A stretch of DNA of 64,000 nt from Lutraria lutraria. Taxonomy: Eukaryota > Mollusca > Bivalvia > Venerida > Mactridae. Positions 13,501 through 28,500 of the stretch are shown here, piece by piece. The DNA lies in contig OZ026851.1 of NCBI GenBank assembly GCA_964023205.1, positions 15,603,637 through 15,667,636 of the forward strand, read 5' to 3'. Each line of letters starts with the position of its first letter. Positions within the stretch are counted from its first letter, which is position 1. The translations under genes and the position numbers were made by a program. Below the pieces are notes generated by a model. That model did no database searches. It was not told where the DNA came from and saw only the letters and a program-made list of their open reading frames with translations.

Positions 13501-16500
13501 ATTTCTCTGGAGAGTAATGGTCTTTTCTTGACAGTCCTAAAATGATTGTATGAGTTATCTTTCTTTGTATAATTGAATACAGTCAAACCTGTGAACAAAG
13601 GCCATCCATGGGAAATACATATGACCTTTATAGACAGGTGGCCTTTATTCAGAGGTCATTTTGTTCTAAACAATCAGTGACAGTTTTTAAATGAATGACC
13701 TTTATTCACAGAATGGCCTTCATTTTGAACACAAATGTTAGACTGTGGTTCAAAAATTGTTTTAAGAGTTATCTTTCTTTGTATGAAGGAAAATCAAGTA
13801 AATCATTGACTTTTTTTATAAATTTTCTAAAAATAGGCAGTGAAAGAATTGTGGTAATAATGAATAGCTTATAAAGTGGAAGACAGTCTTAATAAAATTA
13901 AAACAATATTTCAACATGATAATAAGATCAACTTGGTGTTAAGACACTTTAAGGGATTTTTTAGGTCGCAAAGATGGCCTTATATAGATTTCTCTGTATA
14001 TATCTATACTTACTGTCTTCCTTCTTCTCTGGTTTGTAAGAATCTTTCTTTGTGGTATCTACAAAATAAGAAAAAAAAATTTTTTCCACCTATAAATATC
14101 AACATGCACATCTATATGTGTAGAACACTATTTGAAATAAAACACTACCCTGTTTAAAATTACTTTTCCTTAGACACTAAAACTAGTTCCCATTCCATGT
14201 TGCAGTGCCAGTCTAAAAGTTCAGTTTTAATGAGTACCTTCAGTACTTTGATTATTGTTCTCGATTCCAGCTTTCAGAACAAAAATATTGTTTCAACAAA
14301 ATAGAAAGACCTCTCCTTACTGATAAAGGTTTGGGTCATGTAAACAAACAGTTATTAAGGATAGCCACATTAAGGCTGCTTTTCCACCCATATGTTTTCT
14401 GTCTCTCCTTCCATATAACGAGAATTATTGTATAACTTACGAAAGCAATCGAATGTCACCAAAGCAAAGAATAAATGCAAGCATTGACCGTGAAATCATG
14501 CAGCTTTGACAGTTCAATAAAATCGCACAATACAGGATGATAAAAATAGCCTTACCTTCAAGTTTAAGAGCAGCTGTGGATGAAGATTTGCCTTGGGAGT
14601 TAGATATGATACATGTATAAACTCCGGTGTCGGTCGGCGACACATTCTCGATGACGAGTTGTCCGGTACCGTTTTCATATTCCATACGGAATCGACCTCC
14701 AGGAGTGATGACACGTCCATCCTTCATCCTGAGAAGAGAATTTACATGTATGAAAAGGAACTACAAACCAACATTATACTGAATAGACACTGGAACCAAC
14801 TTTTATATATCATAAAAACAACACATCGCACACACACATACACCAGTTAATACATATTACAGTAACACCTGTGAACTAAGGTCACCATTGGAAAATACAA
14901 AATGTGGCCTTGATTCAGCTGAAGTCAAGTCAATTTTAGTCATGATTTTGATCAAATTAACTGAAGCACGATTAATGTAGACATTTTCAACAAAGTTTGG
15001 TTGAAATCTGAGCAAAAGTTTATCAAAGAAAAGTTTAGTCAAACTTTGAGATGGACAGACAGACGTATAATTACCAACCAGGAGATTTCTGGGTCAGGTA
15101 TACCCGTTACTTTGTGACAGACAGACAGTATATAAGATATCGTACCAGGAGATTTCTGGGTCAGGTATACCCATCACTTTGTGACAGACAGACAGATGGA
15201 CAGACAGACAGACAGTACATAAGATATCGTACCAGGAGATTTCTGGGTCAGGTATACCCATCACTTTGTGACAGACAGACAGATGGACAGACAGACAGTA
15301 TATAAGATAACGTACCAGGAGATTTCTGGGTCAGGGATACCCATCACTTTGTGACAGACAGACAGATGGACAGACAGACAGTATATAAGATAACGTACCA
15401 GGAGATTTCTGGGTCAGGGATACCCATTACTCTACATTCAAATGTTGCTCTAGAACCTTCTTTAACTTCAATGTCTTGTAAACGTTTTGTGAATGTTGGG
15501 ATATAACCAAATTTGGCATCTGTTTCATCCTTCATACTAAAAAAAATAAATAAATTATTTAATACACAAAAATAGTAAATAGGATAAACATGGAGTGTAA
15601 ATAAAAAGTGTAATCAGTAAATTAAAACAAACTAATCTATTCAAATAAATAAATTGTTTATATACTGATCAGATTATTGTTTTACTGTTTATCTAATTAT
15701 TTTAATCAATTAATTCTTCATGTAATCAATTAAGGATAAAATCAAATGCTCAATTAATTAACTCAAAGAAAAAGTACAAATATACTGACAATGAAAATTT
15801 AAACAAAATCACAAAGAACATATTATTAATTTGCGACCAGGGTGCAACCTCTTGAACCAGATAACTAACGTTCTACCAATTGAGCAAAGTGGCTAGCTGG
15901 GCTCGTGACCTTTAAGGGCCACATTTGACAATATACATCGTATTTTAACTCGGGGAAATGATTGAGATTGAAACTGAAGGTTGAAATATATCAGCAAGGG
16001 GTTAGGGGCCATTAAATAGTTGAATATTTGTGTTGTAGTTGAAAGACGCCATAAGGGAATGCTGGGATATAGTGATCTTGAAAGAGTTTTGATTGGATGA
16101 GCCAGAGACAATAACCAATCAGGGGAGGGGAACTGTTACACGCATAAGTTAAAAATGTTTATTTTTCAGCCCCTTAAGCATTTCAATCTGCAGAAAAATA
16201 ACATCCCCAAAACTGAAAGTTGAGAATACATCTGAAAGGATTGAACTTACCCGATCTTGTCCTGTGCGTCTCTGATAAACTTGCTGTCACGGACATTGAG
16301 GTTCGCGCTGCAGTAGACTTCACCCTCGGAGTTCACAGCCTTACATGTAATCTTACCAGCATCGTCAAATCTCAAGTTTTTGATGATCAACGTATAAGCA
16401 TCGCCATCTTGTTTTGCAACAAATCGTCTGTTTGAGTCCTGCAAAAAATGGTTTAACATTAAACTTCAGAACACATTTTTTTAAATACAGTGGAAAAAAT

Positions 16501-19500
16501 GATATAGATTTACTAGGTGAATAAATGAGTGTATTAGTTTGAAAGTAATGCTGTCAACTGGGTCAACAAACAGACGCTTAAAGCAGCGCTTTTTTTCACA
16601 GGTAGGGGAAGGGGCCTTTTCTTTAAGTTTGGGGGAAAATAACGCATATTTTTTGCAAAAGGGAAGAAAAAACTTGAAGCAAATTGAATTTTAGGGGAAA
16701 ACTGCATGATTTTAAAGAACAACTCCTGCTATAGAAGGAAAAAAAGCCCTGTAAAGACATTCATTAAGCACATTGTAATAGCCGCTATAATTAGAGGCAG
16801 GAAGTATATTGTTTAAAACGTGGATACTGAAAAAAATATGCAGACCGAAAATGACTATTTGCTGTCCTTGTACTGTCAAAAACTTCTTTGGGTCACTGTA
16901 TTGCCACAGTTGTAGATATATAAGATAAGAAATGTAACTCATTCATACAGAGATAGGTTTGTGGTCATACAGCCAAATCACGTCTGGTCTCGGTTCACCG
17001 ACAATGACAGCAGAGAACCGAGCTTCCTCTCCTTCCTTTCCAGTTATATGATCAAATTTCTTCAAGAATTTTGGCAACATTCTTCCATGAAGTTTGTCCT
17101 CAACAACTGTGAGTTTAGCACTGCAAGTAGCTTCACCAACTGTGTTACTGCAAAATATCAAATATTTGTGTAAAAAATGTGTAAAAATATAAAAATGCAA
17201 AACCACAACATAACAAGAGCGCCGCAAGTGGTGCAAACGCTCGTCTGTTCAACGCCTCAGTGAGATCTATCCACCTTTGAAGTTCTATGTTGCTACCTCT
17301 TATAGTTTCAGAGTTATGAGCTACATTAAAGTTTTTGCGCAGACGCCACAGTGATCACAATAGCAAGACTTCTCCAAACCAGTCCAGCTAATAAATATAA
17401 TGATATCCAATACATCATCTACAATTTTGCATCCTTACAGAGATCTCTCATAGTCATAGCTTTAAAATTTACAGACTTTGCATTGTACTGAAAGTTAACA
17501 AGTTTTTACAAATAATTTAACATGTAATCAATGATAAAAATTAACCAGAATTAAAAATTGACTATCAATCATGGTCGTTCTCGCTCTGTATAGACAATTG
17601 TTGATAAACAGTTGAATTCTAAGATTCAGCTCTGAATGCAGGTATTGTTAACAGGTTATAAGTGTTTCACAAATTATTTTGAAACTTCAATTTTTCATAC
17701 ATGTTCACTACTAACCCCAATCATTTTAACACAAATAGTGAACACATGAAGTTAAAGACCTTTTCTACACTTAGTTTGTCTGACAGACTAAATTAATTAA
17801 TTAATTAATTTTAAAAAATCAATTAATAATAAATTTTTATTTATTAAAAATTTAAATTCAATAAATTCACTGGCTGCTGGGCCTGGCCTAAGTAAATTAT
17901 TATATCATGTATATTATATTTAATTCAATTAATTTATTTATTATGTATCATATATAATTTAATTTATTTTTATCCAATTTATTTAATACATGTTACCAAA
18001 CCTGAGTTGGCAGGTGTAGTTTCCAGATTGTTCAACTTTTGGTGACTTGATTTCCAGGCTGACCATTCCATCTTTGTGTTTCAATCGGATTCCAGGGGAA
18101 TCATGAATCTCAATATCATCCAGTAACCAAGTAACGCTCGGCTCTGGACGTCCGGCAATCAGACATTTAAATCCTGTCATCGTACCCTCTGTGGTCTGCT
18201 GGTCATAGAATCGGGTCAAGAATTTCGGGGCCAGATCGCCGTCATCTTCATCATCAGACAGAACTGTGTAACAAATACAACAAGATTACAAGATATTATC
18301 TAATCAACAATAAAATGTAGGATATGATACTGTGTATTGAACTATATTTTTTTCAAATGGTGAACTAACGCAATCTAACACATTTTAAGAGAAATATACT
18401 ATAGTTCAAACATTAAATTTCAGATATGCATAACAGATAAATTAATATATAAAAATAAATAAAAATTTTTTTATACAAAACATGAATTGTTTTGGATTGA
18501 ATTCTGATAATGCATAATTTATTTAAACTTTCTAGTAAAATTGAAATTTTCCTGGAATAAGTCTGAGTTGAAAGTGATGAAAGTACTCATGGAAACTCAA
18601 CTAAACATACACTTGTGTTTCAACATGGAATGGAAACTAGTTAAACAACTGCATGGCGGATAGAAAAATGTATCAAAACTAATGTCCGCTGAGCAAATGA
18701 CGGCTACGGAAAGCCGAACTATTGCTCAGTTTCAAAAACTGTGTAAATAAAAACTAAAAGTTTTGACTTATCACCTTTAACATTAAGATAGGCTTCAGTC
18801 ATGGCCTCCCCGAACTTGTTTCTAGCCCAGCATGTGTAGCGTCCGGTATCCTCAATCCTTACATCTTGTATCAACAGTGAGTAGATCTCATTGTTGAAGT
18901 TCAGTAACTTAAATCTGACATCTACATCAATCACCTTCCCATCTCTCATCCTGAATTATAACACACATACATGATTCAATTTATTGTATTAAAAATTAAA
19001 AGTGTCCCAGATTACATTGAAATCTCAATTGTTCCATTTATATCGCGCTGGCGGCTTCAAAAGGGGGGGGGGGGGGGCGCACCCAGACTCTTTCAAATGA
19101 GTCTATGAGACAATAACTCAAGATTTTCAGTTGAGACCTGCAAATGAGTCTATGAGACAATAACTTGAGATTTTCAGTTGAGATTTGCAAATGAGTCTAT
19201 GAGACAATAACTTGAGATTTTCAGTTGAAATTTGCAAATGAGTCTATGAGACAATAACTTGAGATTTTCAGTTGAGATTTGCAAATGAGTCTATGAGACA
19301 ATAACTTGAGATTTTCAGTTGAGATTTGCAAATGAGTCTATGAGACAATAACTTGAGATTTTCAGTTGAGATTTGCAAATCAGTCCATGAGACAATAACT
19401 TGAGATTTGCAAATCAGTCCATGAGACAATAACTTGAGATTTTCAGTTGAGATTTGAAAATCAGTCTATGAAACAATAACTTAAGATATTCGAATAAGTC

Positions 19501-22500
19501 CATGAGACAATAAGTTAAGACTTACCATACAATCTCTGGTCTGGGGTAAGCAACAACTCTACAATCAAATCTAGCAAGTCTTCCCTCACTTACTTCACAA
19601 CTTGACATTTGAAAGAAGTACGCTGGTGTAGTAAAGTCAAGATCTAAAGGACTGTCAGCGCTTGGCACCGCAGCTTGGCCTTCACCTGAAGGGATCGACA
19701 TAAGTTATATATCACAATACAGTAAGAAATTCATACAGTTAAACCTGTGAAAATAGGCCATCCTTATGTAAGGAAATAATGCGGCCTTCACAGTCTTTGA
19801 ATTAATTTTTTGTGACAGGTTGCCCGACTCTATACTTTATGAAGGAAACACTCCAAACCTAGGTTGTCCCCCACAAGACTTAAAGAAGGGAAAAAATCCT
19901 TTCGGGCAGGGGGCAACCCACTAATTCGAAGACTGCCTTCAATGACAAGTGGCTTTTCTTAGGCGTGCATTTATTCAAAATAATTAATGACAGATTTTAA
20001 AAGAATGGCATTTATTTACAGGATGGTCTTCATTCAGAGGTGGCCCCTAACACAGGTTTGGTTGTATAGATGAGCATCTTTGACGATTGTGTTGTCAAAT
20101 AAAGATTTCATCATAAAAATGATTTTTATTTGGATAGTTTATATTTTTAAAACATTTTGTTGTATAACTGGTAATAAGGGATAATTGTGTTTAGTGTTTT
20201 GTCAGATTGTTATATAGTTTGGGCAAATTCATTTTTGGAAGGGGCAAGTTGATATTTTAGTTTCTAACAAGACAAGTAGATTTTAAAGTTAATGTAGAGC
20301 CATGACAAGTGTGACAGTGTGGAGTTTCTGGGGTCTCCATTAATGCTTTTCTGTAAACTGTGGCCTTATTTTGCAATAAGGTGGAAAAGACAGCCCTTTG
20401 ATTCAGGAGGTTCTTGAAGTGACCTTGAATTAACAGCTTCTAACATCATGTTACAAAGTTCTAATAGGAATGTTTACTCACTTATTACAAATTCATTGTC
20501 ATTCAAAAATAATTTAGGTATGCAAGATAAGATGCAATCATTGCAGATTCTGGAAATGTAATTATATGATTCCCAGTAGTGTTATTACAGAGGTAACTTT
20601 CAGGTAGATTGCTTACTAAATGCACTTGTTAACATTGCACCATATGAGTTGACATTTTTATCACTTCTAAATCTATTTACCTCTTCTTGTCACTTAACAA
20701 TTGTAAGAACAAAACATATGTTGGGAGTTAAGGCTGCAGCCTACCATATTGATAATGTTAGACATAAGTAGGAGGCACATTCCACAGCCTTACTCCAAGT
20801 GGTGTGCTAAAACCTTAATACCAGCAATGTCAAACAAAATTAACAAAGACAATAAAAATATTGAAGTTAAGGTTGTAGTCCACCATATTAATGATATTAC
20901 ATCAAAACATAGGTATGGCTAAGAACCTTATGCCGAAAGGTAAGCTAAAACCTTAATTTAAGTAAAAAGGAACAAATCTGACTCTTTTGAGTTAAGGTTA
21001 CTGTCAACCTTAATGGTGGAGCAAAATGCTATTCTATAAATTTTCATATTCTAAAAGCAATACTGAACGGTATGCAGGAACCTTACCTCATCCTAAGCCA
21101 AACAAATGACAAAATCATTAAGTCATTATGCCAGATCTTTCAAATCTAAGAGATGCATGTGCAATTGCTACTTAATAATATCTGGCAAAAAGTGGAACCA
21201 GCACATAACTATGTGATGTTTCTGCATTATTACGTAATACTTTTGGCAAACTAACTATAATTCCAGTAGGGTGTGAGTTGTGTTTATTAATTATTGTATG
21301 AAATATAATCTGATAAGCCACTGGTTGCCAAGACAAAAAAAAGATGGGTATAGTAATATTCCAGATTAATGTTTACAGTTACTTTTCTTTCAGTGGGCTT
21401 AACATCGTTTTTTTTAACGATATTTACAAGACACGACTGTTACAGAAAGCAATTAATATCTCGTTAAGCTACTTCTGTGTGTCTGATTTTTCGTAGAGTA
21501 CATTGACAAATTATTTACTTATTTGGGTTTAATGCAGATTTTCAAAAACATTTAAGTTATATACAACGGCCGATTCACCTAACCAGTTTCCTTGGACTGT
21601 ATAACTTAGTCTAAGCAATCAACATTATGACCTGCTGTGTTATTACCATACAACTAAATTTGCCGTCAATTCTTACTTTTGCTTCATAATACATAACCGA
21701 ACATTGATTGTTTATAATTTTTTAAGAATCATAGTACCTACAGATTGAGATACTGATAATCCAGCAAGATTTTTTTCATATTAAACAGTGGTTGAATCAA
21801 ATTCAAATCAACCCGATACCAAAAATAGCCAAACAATTTTTACAGAGCCAAAAATACTATTGAGGCCAATCCATCTTCGAAATTGTTTCCAGTTCTGTGG
21901 CCAACTCATTAAAATATCCCCTGATCCCAAAATATTTTCGCAATTTTGTCAAAGCTATTTATTTCAGCTTTCCATTTTCAGTGATGTTAACAAAAAAATT
22001 GTTTACCTATCTAACCAATGTTAAAGTATCACAAACAAACATGTTTTAGAGGATGGCCGATTTTGGCATTTTTGAAGTGAACTAACTGGCTTAATCAAAT
22101 GTTAATTAGACAAACCTACCATCACTCAGTGAAAATTCAGCGGAGCACATGATTGAACCGTTTACGTTCATCGCTCTAGCGGTGTAAATACCAGCATCTT
22201 CATCACGAGCCTGTGGGAACACCAGAATATTTGTACTGTCATCAACGATCACTTTACATCCATCGGCTGCTTTTAATGGACGATTGTTCTTTAACCAAAG
22301 AATCTTGGGAAGGGGATTTCCCGAAACTTGACATTCGAGTTGAGCCATCTCGCCAGCTGTAAGGAAACATCAAGTTTATAGCCTTCATTTGAAAAAAGGG
22401 CCATAATTCATGAATTACAAAAAAATCTTAATTCTGCAACTAGAGGTAGCAACCATGTGTTGTGGCACTAATACATACAAGGGAAGTTATTAATTTACTT

Positions 22501-25500
22501 CTGGACGACAAATTTCTACATCAGATACCATTTAAAACTTCTCCATGTAAAACTCTTGCAAGGGAAGTAATTCAGCATCTTTAAGCATAAACACATTTAC
22601 AAGGGAGATAAACTCTTGCAAGGGAAATAATGAATTAATCTTTGACTGTAACACTTTCGTAGAAGGAAAATATTTATACTACAGTAATGCACTAAAAAGG
22701 GCGACAATTCATTATGTTCGGACAAAATAAATTTTAAAGGGAGATAATTTATGTTGTTTTATCAAAGGAGATAATTTACTTACTTTTGGCTGTAACGCTC
22801 TTAAGTCTTTTCTTAAACATTGGTCTTGTTGTACCATCATTATATTCTGTTGTAAGCTCAACTGAATCACCAGGGGACGAAAATTCTACAAAAAGAACAA
22901 AGTGAAAATAAGCAAAATAGCTGTATTCTATTAAACATAAACATTTTAAGCGTAAAAAAATTGGGGGTCACTGATCTCATTTTTGATGTATCTGAATTTT
23001 TTGAGATCAGTGACCCCCATATTTTTTCGCTTGAATGTTTCTGTTATCATATGCAATGATCATGCAAAATTTTAAAAAAATCTCTTGATCAGTTTTCATT
23101 TTTCCTATATGTCTATGTGAAAAATGTAGCAAACATCTTCAAATCCCCCCTCCCTTGTCAGACAAAATCTTAAAATTAGCCCCACCCCTCCCAAATGTTG
23201 CTTCCTATGAGCCTGGTGTCTATCAGCCTTTAAACATATGTATCAATGACTACAGACAATTTCTTAGAATCTTCCATCTTACATACTAGCCAATTCTAAG
23301 TATTTGAGGAATAAACAAGATTACTGCATTTCATAAACATTAGTATTTCTTACACTCTGAGTGTTGAAAGTTGGTCAAACTAATAGCTTCAAGCCAACAC
23401 TCCACTTCTCAAGTATAATATACTCAAGTATTATAATACTTTGTTTGTTTGTAACAGGTGATAAGATACCCCACTGATAAAGGTTGATTGAATGATTATC
23501 AAATAGTTTTCATAATGTGAAATAACAGACCTTTTTTATGGCAAATTTGGGGCAGATTTTCGGCCCCATTCCCCAAGGTGAATAGTATGTATTTTTCCCC
23601 AAATATGAAAGAAAATTCCCCAACTGAATTATCTTTTTACACTGCTGGTTTACTTAGTAATTTCCCCCCCAATTTGCCTTTTACGCAAAATTCCCCTAAA
23701 AAAAGGCCCCGCCACCGTTCCCCAAAACCTCAAAAAAAGGGCTGTAAAATAAATATAACCTAAGGAATAATATGCATTAAAAGATAACTGTTTACCAATT
23801 TTCAGACAGTCAAGTCAAGAAACAAGACAGTGAAGAGGGCACTATATTGCTTACATGAGAATTATTGCTTGCTGATGAAAACATTGTTTTGAGCCTGTGT
23901 CATGAGGTCTGTTGTTATCAAGGTTTTCCTGTGATTTGACCTAGTATCTGACCACAGATGTCCATGTTTAAATGAAGTCTTGTCTAAGATATCATTAAGA
24001 CAAACACTCAGACAAGGTTTGGTGAAGATCCAACAAAAAAACGTGACATCTTAAGAGTGTAAACATGGTTTTTCTGCCATTTGACCTAATTTTTCACCTC
24101 AAATAACTCATTTTCCAACACAAATACAAACATTCTGACTGAGTTTTGTGAAGATCTACCTAAAAATGTGTCCTCTTTTTTGTTCACAAGGCAAAAGTTG
24201 ACGACGCAAGACATTGTTTTCATGGAACGGTATGACTGGGATCGCCGGGTTTCAAAGCCAGCCTTATTTCAATTTCACAAATGCTGACGTACCTTTTCTG
24301 GAATTAGGACTCTCGGAAAAGCCCAGTCTTTTCTGTAGTTCCTTCTCTGTTTCTTCGGGTTCCCTACGCTTCATCTTTGGCGTACTCGTCATCTTTGGAC
24401 TGGGCGACTTTAACTTACGTCTCTCAGGCATATTTGTATCGTCTAAAAATAGAACAAACATTTTAATTCGTTATGATCCTTAAGCACATAAATTATAACA
24501 GCAACTTAATGATCTATACTTGCTACAAGTTTCAACAAAAAAAATCCCAAACATACAAACTGATGCCATGCAAATATTGGTCATTAATTTTTATGTGTTC
24601 TTTTCAATCATATAACTCAATAGTAACTATATTATTAGTGATCTGATCTTTTAAGTTTAAACACAAACTTTTTTATTTGCTCGCCAACCAAAAATTTGCA
24701 CACAGTTTCATTAAGACTATAAGAGTTTCACAACACAAAACAGAGTTTAAATTAACCTTCTACCAATTCAATCCACACACATTCAATAAATCATGTATCA
24801 AGACTAAACAAAATGATAAAGTAATACTTAACAAAAATAATTAATTTAAGATCCAGTCAATATTTACCAGCTTCTTATTCAAAATAGTTCAACTTAGTCC
24901 TGAGTACAACACAACATTTACAACTAAATCATAATTCATTTAACACCAGAAAAATGTCAGAAATGATTCCAAAGTCCTGTCAATGACACCAAAGTTACAC
25001 AAATGATACCTAAGTTCCACTAATGAAGCAAAAGTTCAATAAATGACACAAAGTTCCATCAAAGTGCTATCAAAATATTCGGAACATGAGCAACATCTAA
25101 AACAACAATATAACAACAGAAAATCCCAACAACATCACAAGTGGCAATATCTATCTAATCTGAATGAACACTGGTGTTTGTACCTTGTAAAACAACACAG
25201 GTAAATAATCTACTGCATACTGTAGAAACTTGATTTTTTGTGTGAGGATAAGTTTTGTAATTTTCACGTAGCAAAACAGTAGAGCATGATTGTACTCTAG
25301 TTAATTCCTGGGAACTTGATAGCTATATTTCACTACATATACAAAACAAAAGGGCCATTATGGCCCTATAATCACTCATCAGAAAAAAGACCTTTAGAAA
25401 AACATTTTTTAAATTTTATCCTGTATGACTCTATGTAAAATCAAGTGACCCCTTGGGCGGAGCCAATTTTTACCATAATTTTGATTTAATTTTTGGAACA

Positions 25501-28500
25501 ACTTTGAATTTCAGAAAGGGACCACGAAAGTATCATACCAGCAAAGTTTGGTTTCAATTGGCATAGTGATGTAGGAGGAGATATGTTGTTTAAAGAAAAT
25601 ATGGACGCCACTTCATGACGCAAAAAAACGCAGGACGAATGCAAGGAGATCACAAAAGCTCACCATGAGCACATTGTACTCTGGTGAGCTAAATATAAAT
25701 GTCAAGAAGGGTGTGTTCAGGGGGTAGGGGGATAAATACATTTCTGTATCAAACTCTTCACTATGAATCATCTAGAGACAGGACATGATTTTTTCCAAAA
25801 TTTTCACACTACCCATGCCCATCAAAAGGGGAAACTTAGCGCAACTAATTTTAAAACTGGGAATATATAGTAACATTTATTTCTATGGAATATGTGATTA
25901 TTTAGTTATTTAAATCATAAATATAAATATTGTTACACTGTAATTGGTGACGATGGTGTGAAAACTGTGGTATTTTTCTTCTTTTTACATGATCATGTGG
26001 AAAACACTTCTGGCCATTTTAGGGATAAAATGAAGGAAATTTTTCTAGGGAAAACTGCCCATGTACGGCAGTAAATATGGCGAAAAAAATGACAGGATTC
26101 AAGAAATTTATAGCTAAGTTTTTAGAAAAAAAAAATTAATTTCATAATTTTGTCAAACTCTCATTCAAGACAACAGTGTTGTTTACTAACTAAGAGAAAC
26201 CTTAAAAAAACCCATAAATTTATCAATAAAAGCTGCGAAAGTATGAAAATAACAATTTAAGATAATTTTGTCAAAATGACTAGTTTCTTAAGAATTACTG
26301 AAAATTGACAATAAAATTATGGTATAAAAATACCATGAACAAGTTTAGAAACAATCTATTTTTGTTTTGTTTTGAACAGTTCATTTACAGCATTTTCCTG
26401 TAAGTCTTAGAGGCTAGTATAGTGCGATTTTATTAAACTGTCAAAGCTGAATAATTACACGGTTGCTGAATGCACTTATTTTTAGCTTCGTGCCACAGTC
26501 AATAGTTTTCGTTTATTTTACTGTAAGGGAATGTCTCATTCCACATGTTTATATAGCATATTGAAGATTATCGCATCACTTACGAAAATTAATCGAAGCT
26601 AAAAATAAATGAAAGTATTGACCGTGAAATTATGCGGCTATGACAGGTTGATAAAATTGCACTATATCGAAGATGAAGATCATGATTACTTCATACAGTA
26701 AAGGGTATAAATAGAAACAACACACAATATGTTTAAGTGATAAGTACTGCATCCACCCAACTATCAAAATTCCAGCATGATTCACTATACACAAAAAATG
26801 TGAAAATAACACAAAAAATTTTTTATAACAAGTACCAAACACTAACCAGCTACACTAACCAGCTTTCATCATTTAATACTAATTAATTAATACAAATTCA
26901 TTAATCTTACTATCTTAGTTACCCTAGAAAAACTATTAATCCTCATTAAAAGCAAGGTTTGACAAATTTCTTTCAGGCTACTAACCCCCCCCCCTCCCCC
27001 CCCCGACAAAATTGAATTTTCCCCCCAGTATTCACAAAAAACACACAAACAATAGATTGGCCGGTTGGCTTATCAGTTGTTGTTTTGTCAGTAAATTTCA
27101 TCCATTTTCTGAAGCTAAATTATATATTAACATTTTTAAACTGGAATGAAATCAGAAAATATTGGACAAAGAAAAAGTCGACATATTGTAATCAACCCCT
27201 TTGAATGGAATTCATGAAAACATAATTTTTTCTTGAACTATTCTTGCACACTTCATGAATGGTTCATGAAAACATAATTTTTTCTTGAACTATTCTTGTA
27301 CACTTCATGAATGGTTCATGAAAACATAATTTTTTCTTGAACTATTCTTGCACACTTCATGAATGGTTCATGAAAACATAATTTTTTCTTGAACTATTCT
27401 TGTACACTTCATGAATGGTTCATGAAAACATAATTTTTTCTTGAACTATTCTTGTACACTTCATAAATGGTTCATGAAAACATAATTTTTTCTTGAACTA
27501 TTCTTGCACACTTCATGAATGGTTCATGAATAGTTCATGAAGTGTGAATAACTATTTGAAAGGGGAAAACATGTAGACAAACAGTAGACAAACAGTTTGA
27601 ATAAACTTGAGTAACTTGCTGTGACATTTTGAAGAAACAAAACATCAGGGTAATAACCGAGATTTGAACATTCTGGCAGATGTTACACAGATTTATACCC
27701 CTACCAGAACTCATATATAGCCTGGCTTGTATCCAACTGGCAACACTGACTGGTAGTTTCACACAGTAATTATGCAAACATCATCCAGGGATAGTCATGG
27801 AAATTCCATACGTATTATAACATAAAGTATGTGGACAAAAACCCCTCAGTTTCATTGTTAGTATTTTCTTCACTAGTACTATGACAAAGTAGAATGGGAT
27901 ATGTTTATTTATACTTTAACTACAAGTATTTCATACCCTACAAGTTGATTTTTTACTAACAAAGTCTCACTGATAGTCAGCATCTTCCACTCAGAAAATA
28001 AGCTTTATTTTCCCCTCCAAAAAACAATTTCCCCTATTTGCATTGTAAATATTCACTAAGTTTAACTTAGTACTTATTTAACAGTATCCCCCCCCCCCCC
28101 TTTCAGCAGCACCTAGCATCTTCCCCTTGTCCTAAAATTATTCTTCAATGCATGCAGAATGGTAAGAAAAGTGAAACAGTGGCTATACTGTTCGGGCCTA
28201 ATGAAGTCTAGGCTTGGGGGAGGAGAAAATTAGGGTAGCTAGGCAGGTTGTGTAACCGGAAACAAAAAAAAAAATTCACACATTCAAACATTATTAGTAT
28301 TAAACAATTAATATGCATTATGATTATTGCATAAATCTGATACAGAAATTATAGGGTAAAACATCCTAACTGAATATCATCTAACCCCACCCACAAATCA
28401 GCTGACTGAACTTATCTACGGAGATAGTACACACAGACAACACATGGACAGACAGTGTATGGTGAGTGATTGTGTTGTAATCAGGTGAGCTACAAACTAC

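Noticed and set aside
15825..15905. tRNA gene
   Set aside because: Only the D-arm/A-box part looks like tRNA; the anticodon and T arms do not fold, so a decayed repeat is more likely.
19055..19085. 15-G run as a regulatory quadruplex
   Set aside because: Single homopolymer run, likely slippage or sequencing uncertainty; similar C runs at 26986 and 28085 have no special context.
19096..19521. CRISPR-like regular repeats (also 27207-27545 and 56620-57345)
   Set aside because: Units are directly head-to-tail without unique spacers, and the context is an animal gene full of introns.
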